Source of the DNA: Sipunculus nudus
Lineage: Eukaryota > Annelida > Sipuncula > Golfingiida > Sipunculidae
NCBI GenBank assembly: GCA_026874595.1
Contig: CM049317.1
Coordinates: 45,720,401-45,784,400 of the forward strand
Direction of reading: 5' to 3'
Length of the DNA stretch: 64,000 nucleotides
Under the pieces are notes generated by a model, which was given only the letters and a program-made list of their open reading frames with translations, did no database searches and had not been told where the DNA came from. Both the position numbers and the translations under genes were made by a program. Of the stretch, positions 1-12,715 are shown one piece after another; the stretch's first letter is position 1, and every line of letters begins with the position of its first letter.

Positions 1-482
1 GTGAATCAGTCTGCTCAGATTAATGTATGTACGCTCTAGTGTCTAAGATGCAATGGGGCTCGTAATAGTGCCCGGGATGTTGGGCATACCAGAGATAAGC
101 CACATGCGCAAAACACAGGTATAAATTGTTGGGGTTTAAAAATGAATTTATATATCCACACATTTTAGGAACCAACCCTTTTAGCGAAAAACGGACAGGA
201 TATCAAAGCTTGAGAATCAGCCCAGGCCACAGGCCCTTGAAATCACTATAAAAACATGTCTAAATGGCCCCCATCTAGCCTCATACTACCCATAGTAATG
301 AAAAGACACAAGATATGAAAAGACTGACGGAGGACCCCGAGCGACCTGCTGTATAAACTCTCCATTTTCAACCTACCGACGGCATGGCACGAACTTACCT
401 CTTGCATGCACCTAAAACTGAACCAAACGGTTCCGTCTGACACGGAACTACTTCGCGTTACTGGTCCTAGCCGCGTATAATT

Positions 483-840
483 CGCTGTTAAGGCAAAAAA
501 ACAAAAATGAAAGGTATGGTTCTCAGACACCGCCTTCGTCAATTTTAAACCCCACATCAATATTTTAATTTTGATTTTCAAATGAAAATTTTTAGCTCCA
601 ACCGCTCGAACATTTCTTTCATGGAGATAAAATCATACAATTTTGATAAAAATTTCCTTTGTTATGTATTGCTTTTACTAGTTTAGCAAAATAAATATGT
701 TATTATCATACTTGTCCCTTATCATTTGACATTTTTATCGAAACATACAAAAAAAATAAAAATAAAAAACCCGCCTGCATTATTTATAAAAAAGTGCCTG
801 AGAACCAAACCTTATTTTTTTGCCTTAATCAGGTACAGCG
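483..840. repeat. Inverted repeat with ~48-bp arms (foldback/MITE-like)
   Basis: Positions 483-531 and 794-840 are imperfect reverse complements. Both arms contain the 'TTAAGGCAAAAAAA' block and the 'GGTTCTCAG' block in opposite orientation, separated by about 260 bases of AT-rich sequence. This is a typical small non-autonomous foldback element; no coding potential is seen inside it. Confidence 0.6.
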
Positions 841-1542
841 GACACTCTTCAGCGGTCTTCCCTTCCATGTCACTCGAAAAGGCCAAAGCGGCTTGTAACT
901 GGTGAGACACTAGGTGTGTGAAAGTTCTGGACCGGACCAAATGTTTTATGTAAATGTGACATACTTATGTTGTGAGAGGTTTGGCTTCTCTACAGTTTGA
1001 CCCGGGAGGTGGTGCCATCTTGAGACAGGAGGAGAAACTGGCGGGCGGGTATATTTATTGCGCGCTGATCAGTGGGTATGCGGTATAAAAGGCTGTGCAT
1101 ATTTGATATATGATGAAAATGAACTTGGTTGTAAACTTTATATGCTGAAAATAGGGCTGAATCAATATATCTATACACGACGTCGATACGATAGCCGAAT
1201 TGCGTTGCATACTGTATTGGTCGCATCGATTGAATACAAATGAATAGTGATATTACTCTAACTTTAAATGTAACCATGACGAATTATAAATCTAAATGCA
1301 CTGTTTATTTGTTGCTTTAGCTTTTAAGATATGTTAATAAATGTATATACGCATGCACGTCAGTACTTCCATGACAAGCAGGCACATGTAAGCGATAATA
1401 AGAGAATGATACTAACGTTCCTCTTTATTAATAAAATTGATATTCACATCGCATATTGCTACTAGGAACAAGGTACACTCACGTGTATATATCCTATTTG
1501 GCCTAAGTGCATAGCATACTAAATATGCTGTATGTTAAATAC

Positions 1543-1565
1543 ACACACACACACACACACATATA

Positions 1566-1635
<70 letters not shown>
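1543..1635. repeat. Compound (CA)n(TA)n microsatellite
   Basis: A (CA) run passes into a long uninterrupted (TA) run. Predicted Tyr-Ile-rich frames over it are artefacts of the repeat. Confidence 0.95.
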
Positions 1636-1638
<3 letters not shown>

Positions 1639-2577
1639 CGGCCAGACGTACACGGACCAAACTTGCGCATGGAAGAAAGTGAACAATATAGATAAAAAGT
1701 GTCATCGCTTTGTAATAGGAGATGTCCAGCTTCTAGTATTCAGTCAGGTCTCAGTGTCAGCCTGATGTCAGTACTTTGCTAATGCTAAACAATTTATTAA
1801 ATTGTTTCATGTAGCTGCAATTTCAATATAGTTGAGACAAAAACATGACAACAGCGAGCATAATAAGGAAAAATCCAATTTATCATATTTCAAGAGAAGC
1901 ACGATACATGCCCATAGAAAAATATCACATGTACATAATATATATATAAATTAACTTTACAATTCATTAAGGATTGTTAAACATGGAAATCATGATATCT
2001 ACTATATTTTTATTTTTCTATTTCTCTTTTTTTTTTAATATTAAATCAGCCGTGATTAAGGTCGGAAGACTGGCAAAATAAAAGGTGTACTGTTCGTTGA
2101 ATTCTGAAGAGCAGATTATGCTTCGCCAGTTGCTTTTATTGGAAATAAATCTCTATTTATTCAATAAACACACCCATATGCTTATAAAAAAGCCTAGGGA
2201 TTTATACCTGAAGTTTCATTTAATATCAAGAGTACTTCTGAAACCGGCATTATATATAGGTATCCTGGAATAAACAGTTTTGTATAAACACATGAGAATT
2301 GAAACCTTTACAAATATAACGATGTTGGAAAGCAAAACAAATTCTAGTAATCACAATATAGAGACTTACTTAGCGTTTAGAATTTGTGCATATCAAGTGG
2401 TCCGAAAGCAGGAGTATATTCAATACAAATGAAAACTGAAAGGAAGTCAAGGCAGGAACCCCTGAGACCTTAATCATAGAATATCTCACATGTTAAGCTT
2501 AATAAATAAATAAATATTGATTTGTTATAAGAAAAAAATTAGTGCATGGGAGGGGTCTTAGGCCAAAGGGTCGTTAA

Positions 2578-2635
<58 letters not shown>
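2578..2635. repeat. (TA)n microsatellite
   Basis: Uninterrupted TA dinucleotide run. Confidence 0.95.
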
Positions 2636-2637
<2 letters not shown>

Positions 2638-5138
2638 CCTCATGGTTCTCAAATCATCTACATGAAGCGCCACTTTCTCAGCACTTTTTTCAATAGAGTT
2701 TGAAATTTTATTACATAAATCCTAGCACTTACAAACTAATCAACTGATCGGCATCAAAGGAGAGAACGTTTACAGTGTTATCAGATTTTAAACTCCATTG
2801 GCATTAAAACTTTTATAGACAAATGCGAGATAAGGACTGTACTAGAATCCTTACGTAACAAGCCAGACCTTACCAGCCTAGGGTTCACTATTGTCTGAAT
2901 GATAATCATAAATCATTGATGGTATGTTATAATCATCGATTATCGTGAAACTATCTTTTGTTTTATTGCTTCATATGTTTTTAAATATTTTATCTATTTA
3001 TCAACCACTTTCATAAATGTACTTGTACTGCGAGTTACAGACCAGTATAATGGTAACCAGAGATACCACATCCCATTACAAAGAATATACTGTGACAGAT
3101 ATCGCACTCTAGCTCAAAGAGTACATTATGAGAGATACATTTTATCATTATTGAGCCTTGCGTTGCATTAAAATGGTGTTCATTTAATGACTGTTGTATT
3201 GTTAATTAATGGTATCTTAGTACCAGGAGTGTATATTAGAGTATATGTATTGCTTTTGTATTGCTTTCTATTACATAGAGCGTGTATTGTTAGAGCTGTA
3301 CATTTTATGTTACATTCCCGTAACAATGGTTAATCTTATAAAAGAAGTATAACTTTGGTATTGATTTCTAGTAACAAAAGTGCATATCGCTTTATTATAC
3401 ATGTTATTTCTGTGTTTTGCCTTACACGCTAATACCAGGTGTATATTATGAAAAATTTGTATTCCTTTAACATGAAGTGCATTTAAATACCTAGAGTGTA
3501 TACTGTAACATGTACATATGCCATGTTAATGCAACATATTTATATTTTACTCTCAATCAGAACCTCAGGTAACTATATTACAGTATTGTATCAAAATCAA
3601 ACAACTCAGTGGCTGGCCCGCTGGGCTTTGTTTACATTAGTTTTTATAGTCAAATCAATATGCGCAAATACTTGCCATAGCAAATAAAGCAAATATTTAT
3701 GATGCCGTGTTTTTCACATGAACGTTCTAGTCCTGTGTGCACTCATGGTGCCTTACTCTGTGGTTATACATGTAATTTCCATATTTATACAGTGTTCAGG
3801 CACCCATGCACACTGGAGCTCAATACAATGTATATGCTATCATGAGCCAATGAACTGTATTTGATTGTCTTGAGCCAGTCCCTCATGTCCATATCATGCT
3901 GACAGTGTCAACATTAGGGCAGGTATGCATGAAATACAACTGTATATATTTACAATGTATTTTCCTATTAACCTCCTATTAATATTATGTTAAAAAGCTA
4001 TTGTCACATCTATATGAGCAATATCAATTTACAAACGAACCAATTAAGTGATCAACCAATCAATAACGATAACTGGAGGCAGAGATTTACTCAGGGTTTT
4101 GTAATTATACAAACATAAAAAATTCATTTGTAGTAATAAGGGGTCTCATAAATACTTCTACAGTAGTACTCTCTATAATTATATGAATTCAGGGGCCTGT
4201 GGATGTAACCATGCCTTTTTTCAGACGTGGTTAGTGAGAGATTTGAAAACAAAATGTCAGAAGGGTATTACATTCAAGTATATCTGTGTTCCAGATCAGG
4301 ACATTTTTGTTTTGTTTGCTGAAAATTAAGAGAAGGGCAAAACAGTCTATATTTGTATAACTCTTTATTCATGATGGGAAATAAAAAAAATGTACACATT
4401 GTGATTTGGTAGACAAATAAACAGTGCATGGTAACACATCCACTAAGGTTATCTATGTCACGTGAGATAAAATAGAATTAATACGTGTTTGCTCATCATT
4501 TATTACTCTTAATGGTATCCTATCAATCCTCATTTTTAAGCATTGCATGTTTATTCTCTTACAGAAAGCTGATGGAATGCTAGTACAAACGATCATCTAT
4601 GATTTATGTGGCAGAGGTGAATGACTATTATTTACTCGGTGAAACTATAGATAAATCAACACTTTTCGTAGACCCACGCGTAGTCGCCAGATAATCCCCG
4701 AGACCTAAGCTCAGTTCTCAAACGCATCTATAATGGTCTGGGTGCAGGTGTACAAATCATCTTGTCCGTCTTCTATCGAAACGTAATGTTAGGTTAAATT
4801 GATGAACGTTTGATCTGCTGACCCATTGTCGATATTTTATATTATTGTTATATTGCACGTACATATGTTAATGTATTATCGGCATGCACAAAAATCATCC
4901 AGATGGTCCAAGGAACGAACTTGCCTCCCAATATTTAATCATCGGTTTATTGTTACAATAAAACATGCAGTTATAATTCGTTCCTTCATACATTGTTTGC
5001 TTTTAAATATTTCCTTGAAAGTTTATATTTATATAGAGTATGAAAAATAAAAAATAATAAACAATATTTGACGACCAAACATTGTAGCAAAAATTAGAAT
5101 TTACATACCAAGTTGATACGTGATTTACCATTCTTTGG

Positions 5139-5142
<4 letters not shown>

Positions 5143-5188
<46 letters not shown>
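5143..5188. repeat. (TA)n microsatellite
   Basis: TA dinucleotide run in AT-rich non-coding DNA. Confidence 0.95.
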
Positions 5189-5191
<3 letters not shown>

Positions 5192-5754
5192 TTATATAAT
5201 TTTGACACAATGTTCTTTAAAGATTATATAATTGTTTGTTGAATATCGTAGCTTATTGTATTCAGATCTTCATGCTTGGACAATCAACATGCTAAGGACT
5301 TGATTTATTGTGGTATGGATACCATGTGTCTACGTTTCCCTCCGCAGCTTGATTGGTGCTAAAATCATAAAACGGAAAGAACCCCATGCACTTTACAACC
5401 CCGGTCCTGCATGGATTTAATTTCAATAAGTCATTTCATTATTTCAATAATGGTTAAGTGGCTAGATCCAGTCTCCCCGGACTACAGGTTTACGTACATA
5501 CCCTGTCAGGGTCAATCTCAAGTGGGTTGCCTCTTTAGATATCTATGTTATCGGACTTCTTTGGCCTGATGTATGTTTTATACGCTTTGTGGACTTCGAT
5601 CGGCCTCTTTGTGGATACGTATAGGTAGAGTTTATTGACAATCAGAGTATGTAAACTAGAGTCACTACCGGAATATAAAATTCCTATTCACTTACATCTT
5701 CATATTACAATGGATATGAACATGAAAGCCAACAGAGCTTTAACACAAGTCTTG

Positions 5755-6000
5755 TTGATATTATACATACATTTATGACTACTGGTTATTACTATGCATG
5801 GGGCTTATGAAAATATATGACAAAGAGATTTTAAACAAATTGTTGGTGATATGCAAACACGTAGACTATCAGCCTTTCCAAAAAATACTCTTGATACTAT
5901 GTAAACATATTTTAAATCTAAGTTATCGGTACTATATAAACATATATGACTATGGAGCCTTGATGCAAGTGTTTTTGATACTATATAAACATATGTGACA
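5755..6000. repeat. ~46-bp degenerate tandem repeat
   Basis: Variants of 'TTGATACTATATAAACATAT' recur near 5755, 5847, 5892, 5930 and 5976. The spacings are close to 46 bases or a multiple of it. The units are diverged and the short open frames across them on both strands are repeat shadows. Confidence 0.55.
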
Positions 6001-6921
6001 AAGGGATTTTCAGGGCTGGTATGATTAAATCGCAATTTAAAATCACTGTATAAAAGAGTCATTTAAATCATCTAAATTGATTTTTTTAAAGTTAATTGAC
6101 CAATTGTGAAAGATATTATTGCGTTATGAATTACATAATATAAAAAAAAATCACCAATTGCAGAACCTCTAGCTGTGACAAAAATGCAAAATTGTCTGAA
6201 ATTATTAGTTGTATGCTTTGTATGTAAACTGACCATGATACATATTTTAAAATTGACACAATCATTCAAGTTAATTTTGCAACCAGTTTGTTATATTTAC
6301 AGGTCATGATAAACTTTCCAGTTATTATAGTAAGAAGGTGGACTGATTTGTTTCCCTGTCTGTCGACTTCCAATGCTGCATTATTTTAAATACAGTCATG
6401 AAATGTAATGAAGATATGCAGAATTATTTAATTATGTCCTAATGGATAAAGACCCAGCAGTGGTGATATGTTGCATAGGATTAACATGCCAAGCATATTC
6501 TGTTCTCCTAAACTAAAACTAGGTGGAGAAGACATACCGGCACAGATCATTAAAGCATTGTATTTTTCATTATTTTATTATTTCAATTTAATTTTTTTTT
6601 GTAATGGGCCATTTAATGTAAGTATGCAGGCATATAGGGTTATGGTACATGATAGCTAGAAATGAAGTGTTTGAATCAGGTTTGCCAATGTTTACAATTT
6701 TATAACAAAAAAAGTTCTATTAAGTTCCTTTCATACTACATATTACTTGAAATACTTTGAATTACTTTCATTGTCGATTTTTTATAGACCAATGCGCATA
6801 AATACTGACGCGTCAAATGTTTCTTTGATTAATTTAATGTATACAATCATCTCTTCCTATTAACAATTCGTTCAATGGAAATTTCGTTTAGTTATAAGTT
6901 AACTCGCAACCCAAAACATTT

Positions 6922-7091
6922 TTAAACACCACAAAAATACCGTGATATTTGATAAGTGCAGTTTTCGTCTAGTGGCACTTCATATGATTTTGTGGAGAAT
7001 TGATTCATATTACCATAGTCTTCATTTTGCTTCATAACTTCTGGCACATTGTCTGACACAGATGTGTCCATTCGACATACTTTCCGATGGC
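6922..7091 (-). CDS. Possible terminal exon encoding a tyrosine-containing receptor tail
   Basis: Read on the minus strand, a 'GTTTGTTATAG' acceptor-like site at 7092-7093 is followed by about 56 codons in a phase-1 frame, ending at the stop at 6922-6924. The peptide is polar and carries spaced tyrosines in 'EDYGNMNQF', 'KSYEVPLDE' and 'CTYQISRYF'; YEVP is a YxxP-type SH2 ligand pattern. In composition it resembles the cytoplasmic ends of invertebrate receptors. No matching transmembrane exon was found upstream on the same strand, so it may be an isolated or chance frame. Confidence 0.25.
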
Positions 7092-7288
7092 CTATAACAA
7101 ACTCGCCATGCGCGGTCTGGTGATACGAAAAAGGATGATGTATATATAGGCGTGGCCACAGAAAAGGGCTGTATGTTACGTATCTGTAAAATGTAAAGTC
7201 AACCGTGATAGACAAGAAAATGACTTGTTTACTTATTTCTCTCCACAACAATCCCACCCATGCAGTCCCTGGTCTCCTCAAGGTATAA

Positions 7289-7528
7289 CATTTTAGCATA
7301 GAATCTCGATCTGCCAGGTGGTTAGTAGATGTATTTATCGCAACAATGTGTTACTCTTATCCGATGCCTGAATATACTTCACGGATGCAGGATATCTTGC
7401 TCATACTAACGACCTGTCCTTTTAATGCAGTGAACCCTGTAATATATGCATTCAAGTTCTACACTACATTGTATGACCCGGCAATTCCTATCGTTGGCAT
7501 TTTCGTATGTAAAACTTCTAAACATTGA
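7289..7528 (+). pseudogene. Fragment resembling TM7 of a rhodopsin-family GPCR
   Basis: The frame opens after a TAA at 7286-7288 and ends at TGA 7526-7528. Residues encoded at about 7385-7455 read 'LTTCPFNAVNPVIYAF', preceded by a hydrophobic run. This fits the last transmembrane helix of class A receptors with the NPxxY motif (here NPVIY). No other helices, DRY motif or convincing splice sites are visible nearby, and the frame stops about 23 residues after the motif. It is therefore annotated as a probable receptor relic or lone exon, not a working gene. Confidence 0.35.
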
Positions 7529-8310
7529 GTTCGATGAATGAATCAACCAAGCTGCAGTGAAAACCCGGGAAATACCCCAATTTTGCCTACGTCAAAGGAA
7601 ACACCCTCAGTTCAGCAAGGCGGTGACAGGTGGCGCTGACTACCTCCTGGTCGTCCAATGTGCAAGTTGGTATGCCCGCAGCCGCGTGTTTGTAAGTCGA
7701 GCTTTATTAATTACTTTCCTACAAACAATATAACTAATTCAATTTATGAGAAATGTTAATTTAAATCATATCCTCTTGGCAAGTCAACATGAAATGTTTC
7801 ACGTTTCTGAGTGAGTCTGTCTTATCCACACAATCAGCGGGCTACTCGCTCAGCGCTGGCCTTTGTGTTGTTAGTAATGTCATATTAAGTCTGTACATCT
7901 TTTTTTTTAACAAAAATAACAAAAATGTGAGAAAATTCATAATAAACATTTAGGCAAGACCAGCAGGATAACGACTTTCGGTATATCTGGGATATTTGTT
8001 TTTCTAAATAGCTCTTGATTAAGGAATACAAAATAAAAGTTATTATTTGAAATGAGTATGAAGTACATTTAAACCTAATGACAAGTGATATCAAGAAAGC
8101 CGGAGAAGGCCGCTCTTTATACCTTTCGGTCACGCGTCCTGTGTTTTGGCTGCGCACCCTAAGTATTATCCATAATAATGTTAATTCCTTTAACTTGTAC
8201 TGTAATACCGACTTGATGAAGATAAAAATTTACAACGAGATGTACCATATGAATATATAATGAGCGATCATATACTGCCCTATCATTGTCACACCACACA
8301 CGCAGCGGAC

Positions 8311-8616
8311 CTATATTTCCCTGGAACTTTTCGGCAAACATCCTGTAATTCCAAGTCTAGGGGTTGCAACGAAAACGAGTTTCCAATAAACAAATAGCTT
8401 CCGCCCACCGATGACTGGTTCCCGTCTTACAATCAATACTTCCGAAATATTCACAATTCTCTGGCTTTCGCCCGACTGGCTCCGAATACAATTCTTCAAC
8501 ACACGAAATATGTCTTCCTCTGCTCGGCTAAACACCACACTCAAAGACCAATACGCGTCATCTCGCGGTACCTGAAAAAAAACACACTCCGCTTGGTGGA
8601 AATCTACACAATACAT
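8311..8616 (-). CDS. Unassigned 101-residue open frame downstream of a TATA/heat-shock-element block
   Basis: A minus-strand frame with an ATG at 8614-8616 and a stop at 8311-8313, less AT-rich than its surroundings. The peptide has no signal peptide, clear membrane segment or motif that I recognise. Its interest is positional: on the same strand a TATA box lies about 80 bases upstream and a heat-shock element about 200 bases upstream. It could be a short first exon, a transposon-derived leader, or chance. Confidence 0.25.
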   Translation of the reverse strand: MYCVDFHQAECVFFQVPRDDAYWSLSVVFSRAEEDIFRVLKNCIRSQSGESQRIVNISEVLIVRREPVIGGRKLFVYWKLVFVATPRLGITGCLPKSSREI

Positions 8617-8693
8617 CCGACTGCAAAGGCCTCTCGACCAACTCTAACTGACTGACTCTGGCTCACTAACCTCCTGGCTCTGGAGCCAGCTTC

Positions 8694-8707
8694 TATATAT
8701 ATACCTG

Positions 8708-8739
<32 letters not shown>

Positions 8740-8834
8740 TAGCACGAGACGGTTCCGGAACTATCTACAGACTTCTCTACAATCCTCTACATGGAAATTA
8801 CCAGCTAAGCCTCCCAGAAGCTTCCAGAATGTTC
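8694..8834 (-). promoter_or_regulatory. Heat-shock-type promoter-like block (HSE array and TATA box)
   Basis: The block 'GAAgcTTCcaGAAtgTTC' at 8817-8834 is a perfect four-unit array of alternating GAA/TTC pentamers, the known heat-shock-factor site. A two-unit site 'TTCcgGAA' lies at 8753-8760 and a 'TATATATATA' box at 8694-8703. In the minus direction the order is HSE, HSE, TATA, then a GC-richer leader. No Hsp coding sequence follows within the readable region. It could equally be a stress-responsive LTR or retroelement promoter. Confidence 0.4.
8711..8739 (+). repeat. Poly(A) tract
   Basis: Uninterrupted A run of about 29 bases between the TATA box and the upstream heat-shock elements. 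It may be the tail of an inserted retroposon. Confidence 0.9.
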
Positions 8835-8849
8835 AGTCAGCCAACCAGA

Positions 8850-11800
8850 ACAAACCATAGCACAGTAATTTTTATCACCTGAAACATAAACAAACCAATC
8901 TACTGATCAACCCAACTAATCATAAAGATAAGCATGATAATAATAAATATTAATGACCACATTTCCTTACCATATCTTATCATCGTATGGGGCCTTCACT
9001 TAACCTAACCTGACCTGACAAATACATTTGTATCAGACATAATGTCGACATTGATATTTAAACCACAACAAATTCTTAAACTATGTCATTGCAGGGTGAT
9101 CAGTTAAATATAAAAGACCGGTGGCTATACACAGCATTACTTGCTAATGTACACGTGTATGTACGCTTCTCAAAACAGAAAGCATTAATCATAAATAACT
9201 TTGTATATGTGAGGTAGGTTCAATGTGCGGCCATGTTTTTAGTGTTTTTAGCAGGCACGTTGGCCTTTCTATCAGTCACCATTTGTATAATGTATATTTT
9301 GATCATGTTGGGGTTGCACAATTTCTGCTGAATAAATGTAAATGATAATCCGTGCCCGAAGTATATTGACAAAATGAAACACCGGTACACGCTTGACACA
9401 AATTTCAAATGGCTATTAGATTATTACTCATGACGATTACGATTCTGACAAATTTTCGTGAGATCTGCGAATATTTTGTGTAAGATTTGGTGTTCTCTGT
9501 TCCGATTGATCGTTTGTGAATTAATCGTTTGGCCATTTTCAAGCCATGTTTACACGAGGTTTTATTCCTGCATATGACGTTATAACATCATTTAGCCATG
9601 AAAGGCATTCCCAATTAATTGATTTTGGTAACTATTGAACATTAATGTATTTATCCAGCCGTTTCTGTATAAAACGAATAATATCATAACTCCTACAAAT
9701 GATTAAGCCCAAGTCTATGTTTTAGCGAGTAATTTTGGTCAAAGATAAAGGTTACTTGCTTGACGATTGTCCTCAGGTATTACATCTGTATTATGTTTAT
9801 TTTGTCTTTTTCACGCCTGTAATGACGGGATAAGTGCTAAATTTGATAAAATATTTGCAATATGGCATCAGATTCGAAGGGGTATACACAGTTTTAAATC
9901 GTTTACTGTTCATGAATTGTTAATCTCCTTTCTAGTTGGACGGTATATTATTTTTCATAGTAATGTACAAAGACACGTGATCAAATGTGCTTTATGATTT
10001 AGTTTGTAGAAATTTACCCAGGATAAGTTACATAGCTACATAAATAGAAGTTTAACAAATACACGTGTAGGTAATAATACGGATACCCTCATGTATGTCT
10101 AACCTAAATGGTCAGAAAGGAGAAAACCAGGAATTTTCTCAGTAGAGCTCATAACTCTACAATCTTTTTTATTATCTGTCATACCCCTCAAAGTTTCATG
10201 CCAATCGTCTCAGTAGTCTTCATTGGATTTAGCTAACAGGCAAAGAACCTAATAAACGGATACGAGTGACAGCACATCCTCTTGGTACATGTTAATAAAC
10301 CATTGGTATAGATAAGAGAGTGACAACGTCAGTTCCCTCCAGAGGAACATACCATTGCAACATTCATCATTTATTGTCAAAGAGTGCTTTCTATCTTACA
10401 ATATTATATCAATGCAAGTCGTCATAGGGATGACGTTGCATACTAAATCGGAACACCTATTTTGTGGAGTAGATTATGTATCAGTTGATTAACCCTTATT
10501 TAAATATGGGTTAAGAGGGATTCCTTTAGAAATAACAGTACTTCACATCGTTTAGCATAATCTTACATCTACACTTATGAAGGATCTTTTTGAAAGAAAT
10601 GAGATTCTGAATTTGAATTTGTTGAACCTTGAATTCAAAATGTCTAGCTATTTTATGCGATGCTATGTCTCTGCGTACCTGCCAGTTTGTTGCCTACATT
10701 CCCAAACACCGTGGAAAGCTTTTGGTCACATTTGTGTCCTCTTTCAAGCCTTCTTTTAGTTGACCTGGTACGGCTTGCATTCTTAATTATGGTATTAATT
10801 TGCACCTGTTTATCTATACTGCAATAATTAATAGAGGAGGTACAAAAGGTCAGAGGAGGTGCACTGTATGGAAACACCTTAGTAATGAAGTCGAGAATAA
10901 TTACGAAAACTAGTAAGGTTTGGTAATAATTCCCGACTTTACCATTAAACCGTCCTGCAGCGTGTACAGATGTGCAACCAACCAGCGGTCGTCTTTTGCA
11001 GAAGTGTCTGCACTGCTATTTGTACAAACAACACTGTATACAAGTACAGATACAAAGTGCGATCATAATTTTACTATCACGTTTATGTTAGTTCAACACG
11101 TTATGGGATTTCCATCAACCACATCATTTGATATGAAACGTATGTTGATGAACGTTAACCTGCACATATGCACATTGCAAATAACGAAAAAATAAACTTT
11201 TGATTATTCCCGAAATATATAATTATAGATAGTGTGTCCTTAGACGAAAAAAAGATTTACACATCAGCAAAAACTCAGCATAGGGATGATGCTTTTCCTC
11301 AGTCATAGATTTTACCTGTATCGTGGCATGAGCACCCGTGGGATTTTCTCAATACCTAAGGATATTGGCCATTTCATCATCATATGTAGCTTCTATAACT
11401 ATGTCTGAATTTAGAAATCAGTGCAAATCGTAGCCTACAAGGGGTGCAGTCGGGTCAGCAGAAGTTATCTGTCACCTGCATGGTAAATTTGCACAACACA
11501 CGGAAAGATCGGTGATTCATTATAGGCAAGAATAACGTACTCTTTCAAATAGCGGAATAAAACAAATATATAAGGGACCATCCGTACCATCTAATTTGAA
11601 ACCTCTTTATGTTTTCAATCATATTTCATCATATTTCATCATATTAATCATATTTGCTATCTAGAAGACAACTTTTATCCTTTCACCTGAAATTAAACCA
11701 TGTTGATCTTGAATAATGCTAAGGTTCCATGTCAACGTTTGGGGATGACGGTGCCCTGTGTAAATTCCACTCTGTGGAGCAAACTTTTAAATGGTACATT

Positions 11801-12715
11801 TCTGTACTAAAGAATTGCAGCAGAAATGTAATACACAGAATTGTAATGTGTGGTAATCCTGAATGGCTTTCATAACGAAGACCTATTGTCCGGTTATAAT
11901 AAGGTCACTACTGTTTAATCCTCATAAATTCTTACATTCCAGCAAGACTCTAACTACACATTATTTACATATGTAAGGCCACCTGTGACACACAAGGCCG
12001 CCTTTAAATTTTCTTGGTGTATATGCGCGTTGCAGGTGTAGATGCACTGAAATGAGCCATACATTACTGACTGTATACATGCGAGCAGGTACAAAGTGCG
12101 ACCATGTCTTGAGTGTTAGGTTTGTGTTTTGTTCTGCTCACTCTGTAGTTTACTCGACTATATTGTCCATTATCGAATAGACTTATTGAATGAAAAGCTA
12201 CACATTGCTTATGGAACTTTTGATATAAAATACATCAGTGTGAAATCTATGAGAAAACTGTGTGTCGTTTGGTGCAAACGGTTATAATGATAACCCTGCG
12301 TCTTTCGTCAGTCATTGGGTTTCCCCGTGCACCAGTTGCATCAGGACATAAATGGAATTATTTTCTGAATCTGCATGTATTTGTACTTTGCACATATTCG
12401 TAATCTACACACAAGTATATTTGTATGAGTTTAGAATTCAGGTTACAGGTTTGTATATTTTGTTCTGTAGAAGGCATTTGTGAACGTCGCTAGCCAACTT
12501 ACATCATTTAAAGGAAGGTAGGTAATTCATTCAAGGCATAAACAAGTTTTGTTATTAATACAGGAAACCTTACCTGTATACAATAACCATAATATCAAAC
12601 ATTTAAGGAACCGCACAGTAATCTGTAAGAGTGTTAACTGACAAATAATGTAATATTAGAAACCAAAATACCTAAATTGTATCCTCAATATATCTTCAAT
12701 CATATATTTTCCTAG
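8850..12715. other. Gene-free stretch upstream of gene 1, with a possible old ~1-kb duplication
   Basis: No convincing exon was found. Segments near 11045-11350 and 12085-12370 share ordered matches: 'TACAAAGTGCGA', then 'GTCAGTCAT' or a close variant about 220-250 bases later. This suggests a decayed direct duplication. An upstream exon carrying the start codon of gene 1 may also lie here. Confidence 0.35.

Larger units (their letters stand above)
841..5754. other. Gene-free AT-rich stretch
   Basis: I see no convincing exon here. Open frames are short and overlap (TA)n or poly-T tracts. Between about 3040 and 3520 there is a loosely repetitive region in which phrases such as 'GTGTATATT' and 'TTGTATTGCTTT' recur, probably a decayed tandem repeat. 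Confidence 0.5.

Noticed and set aside
1507-1765. Tyr-Ile repeat frames over (TA)n tracts here and at similar tracts throughout
   Set aside because: Dinucleotide repeats give open frames in several phases by default.
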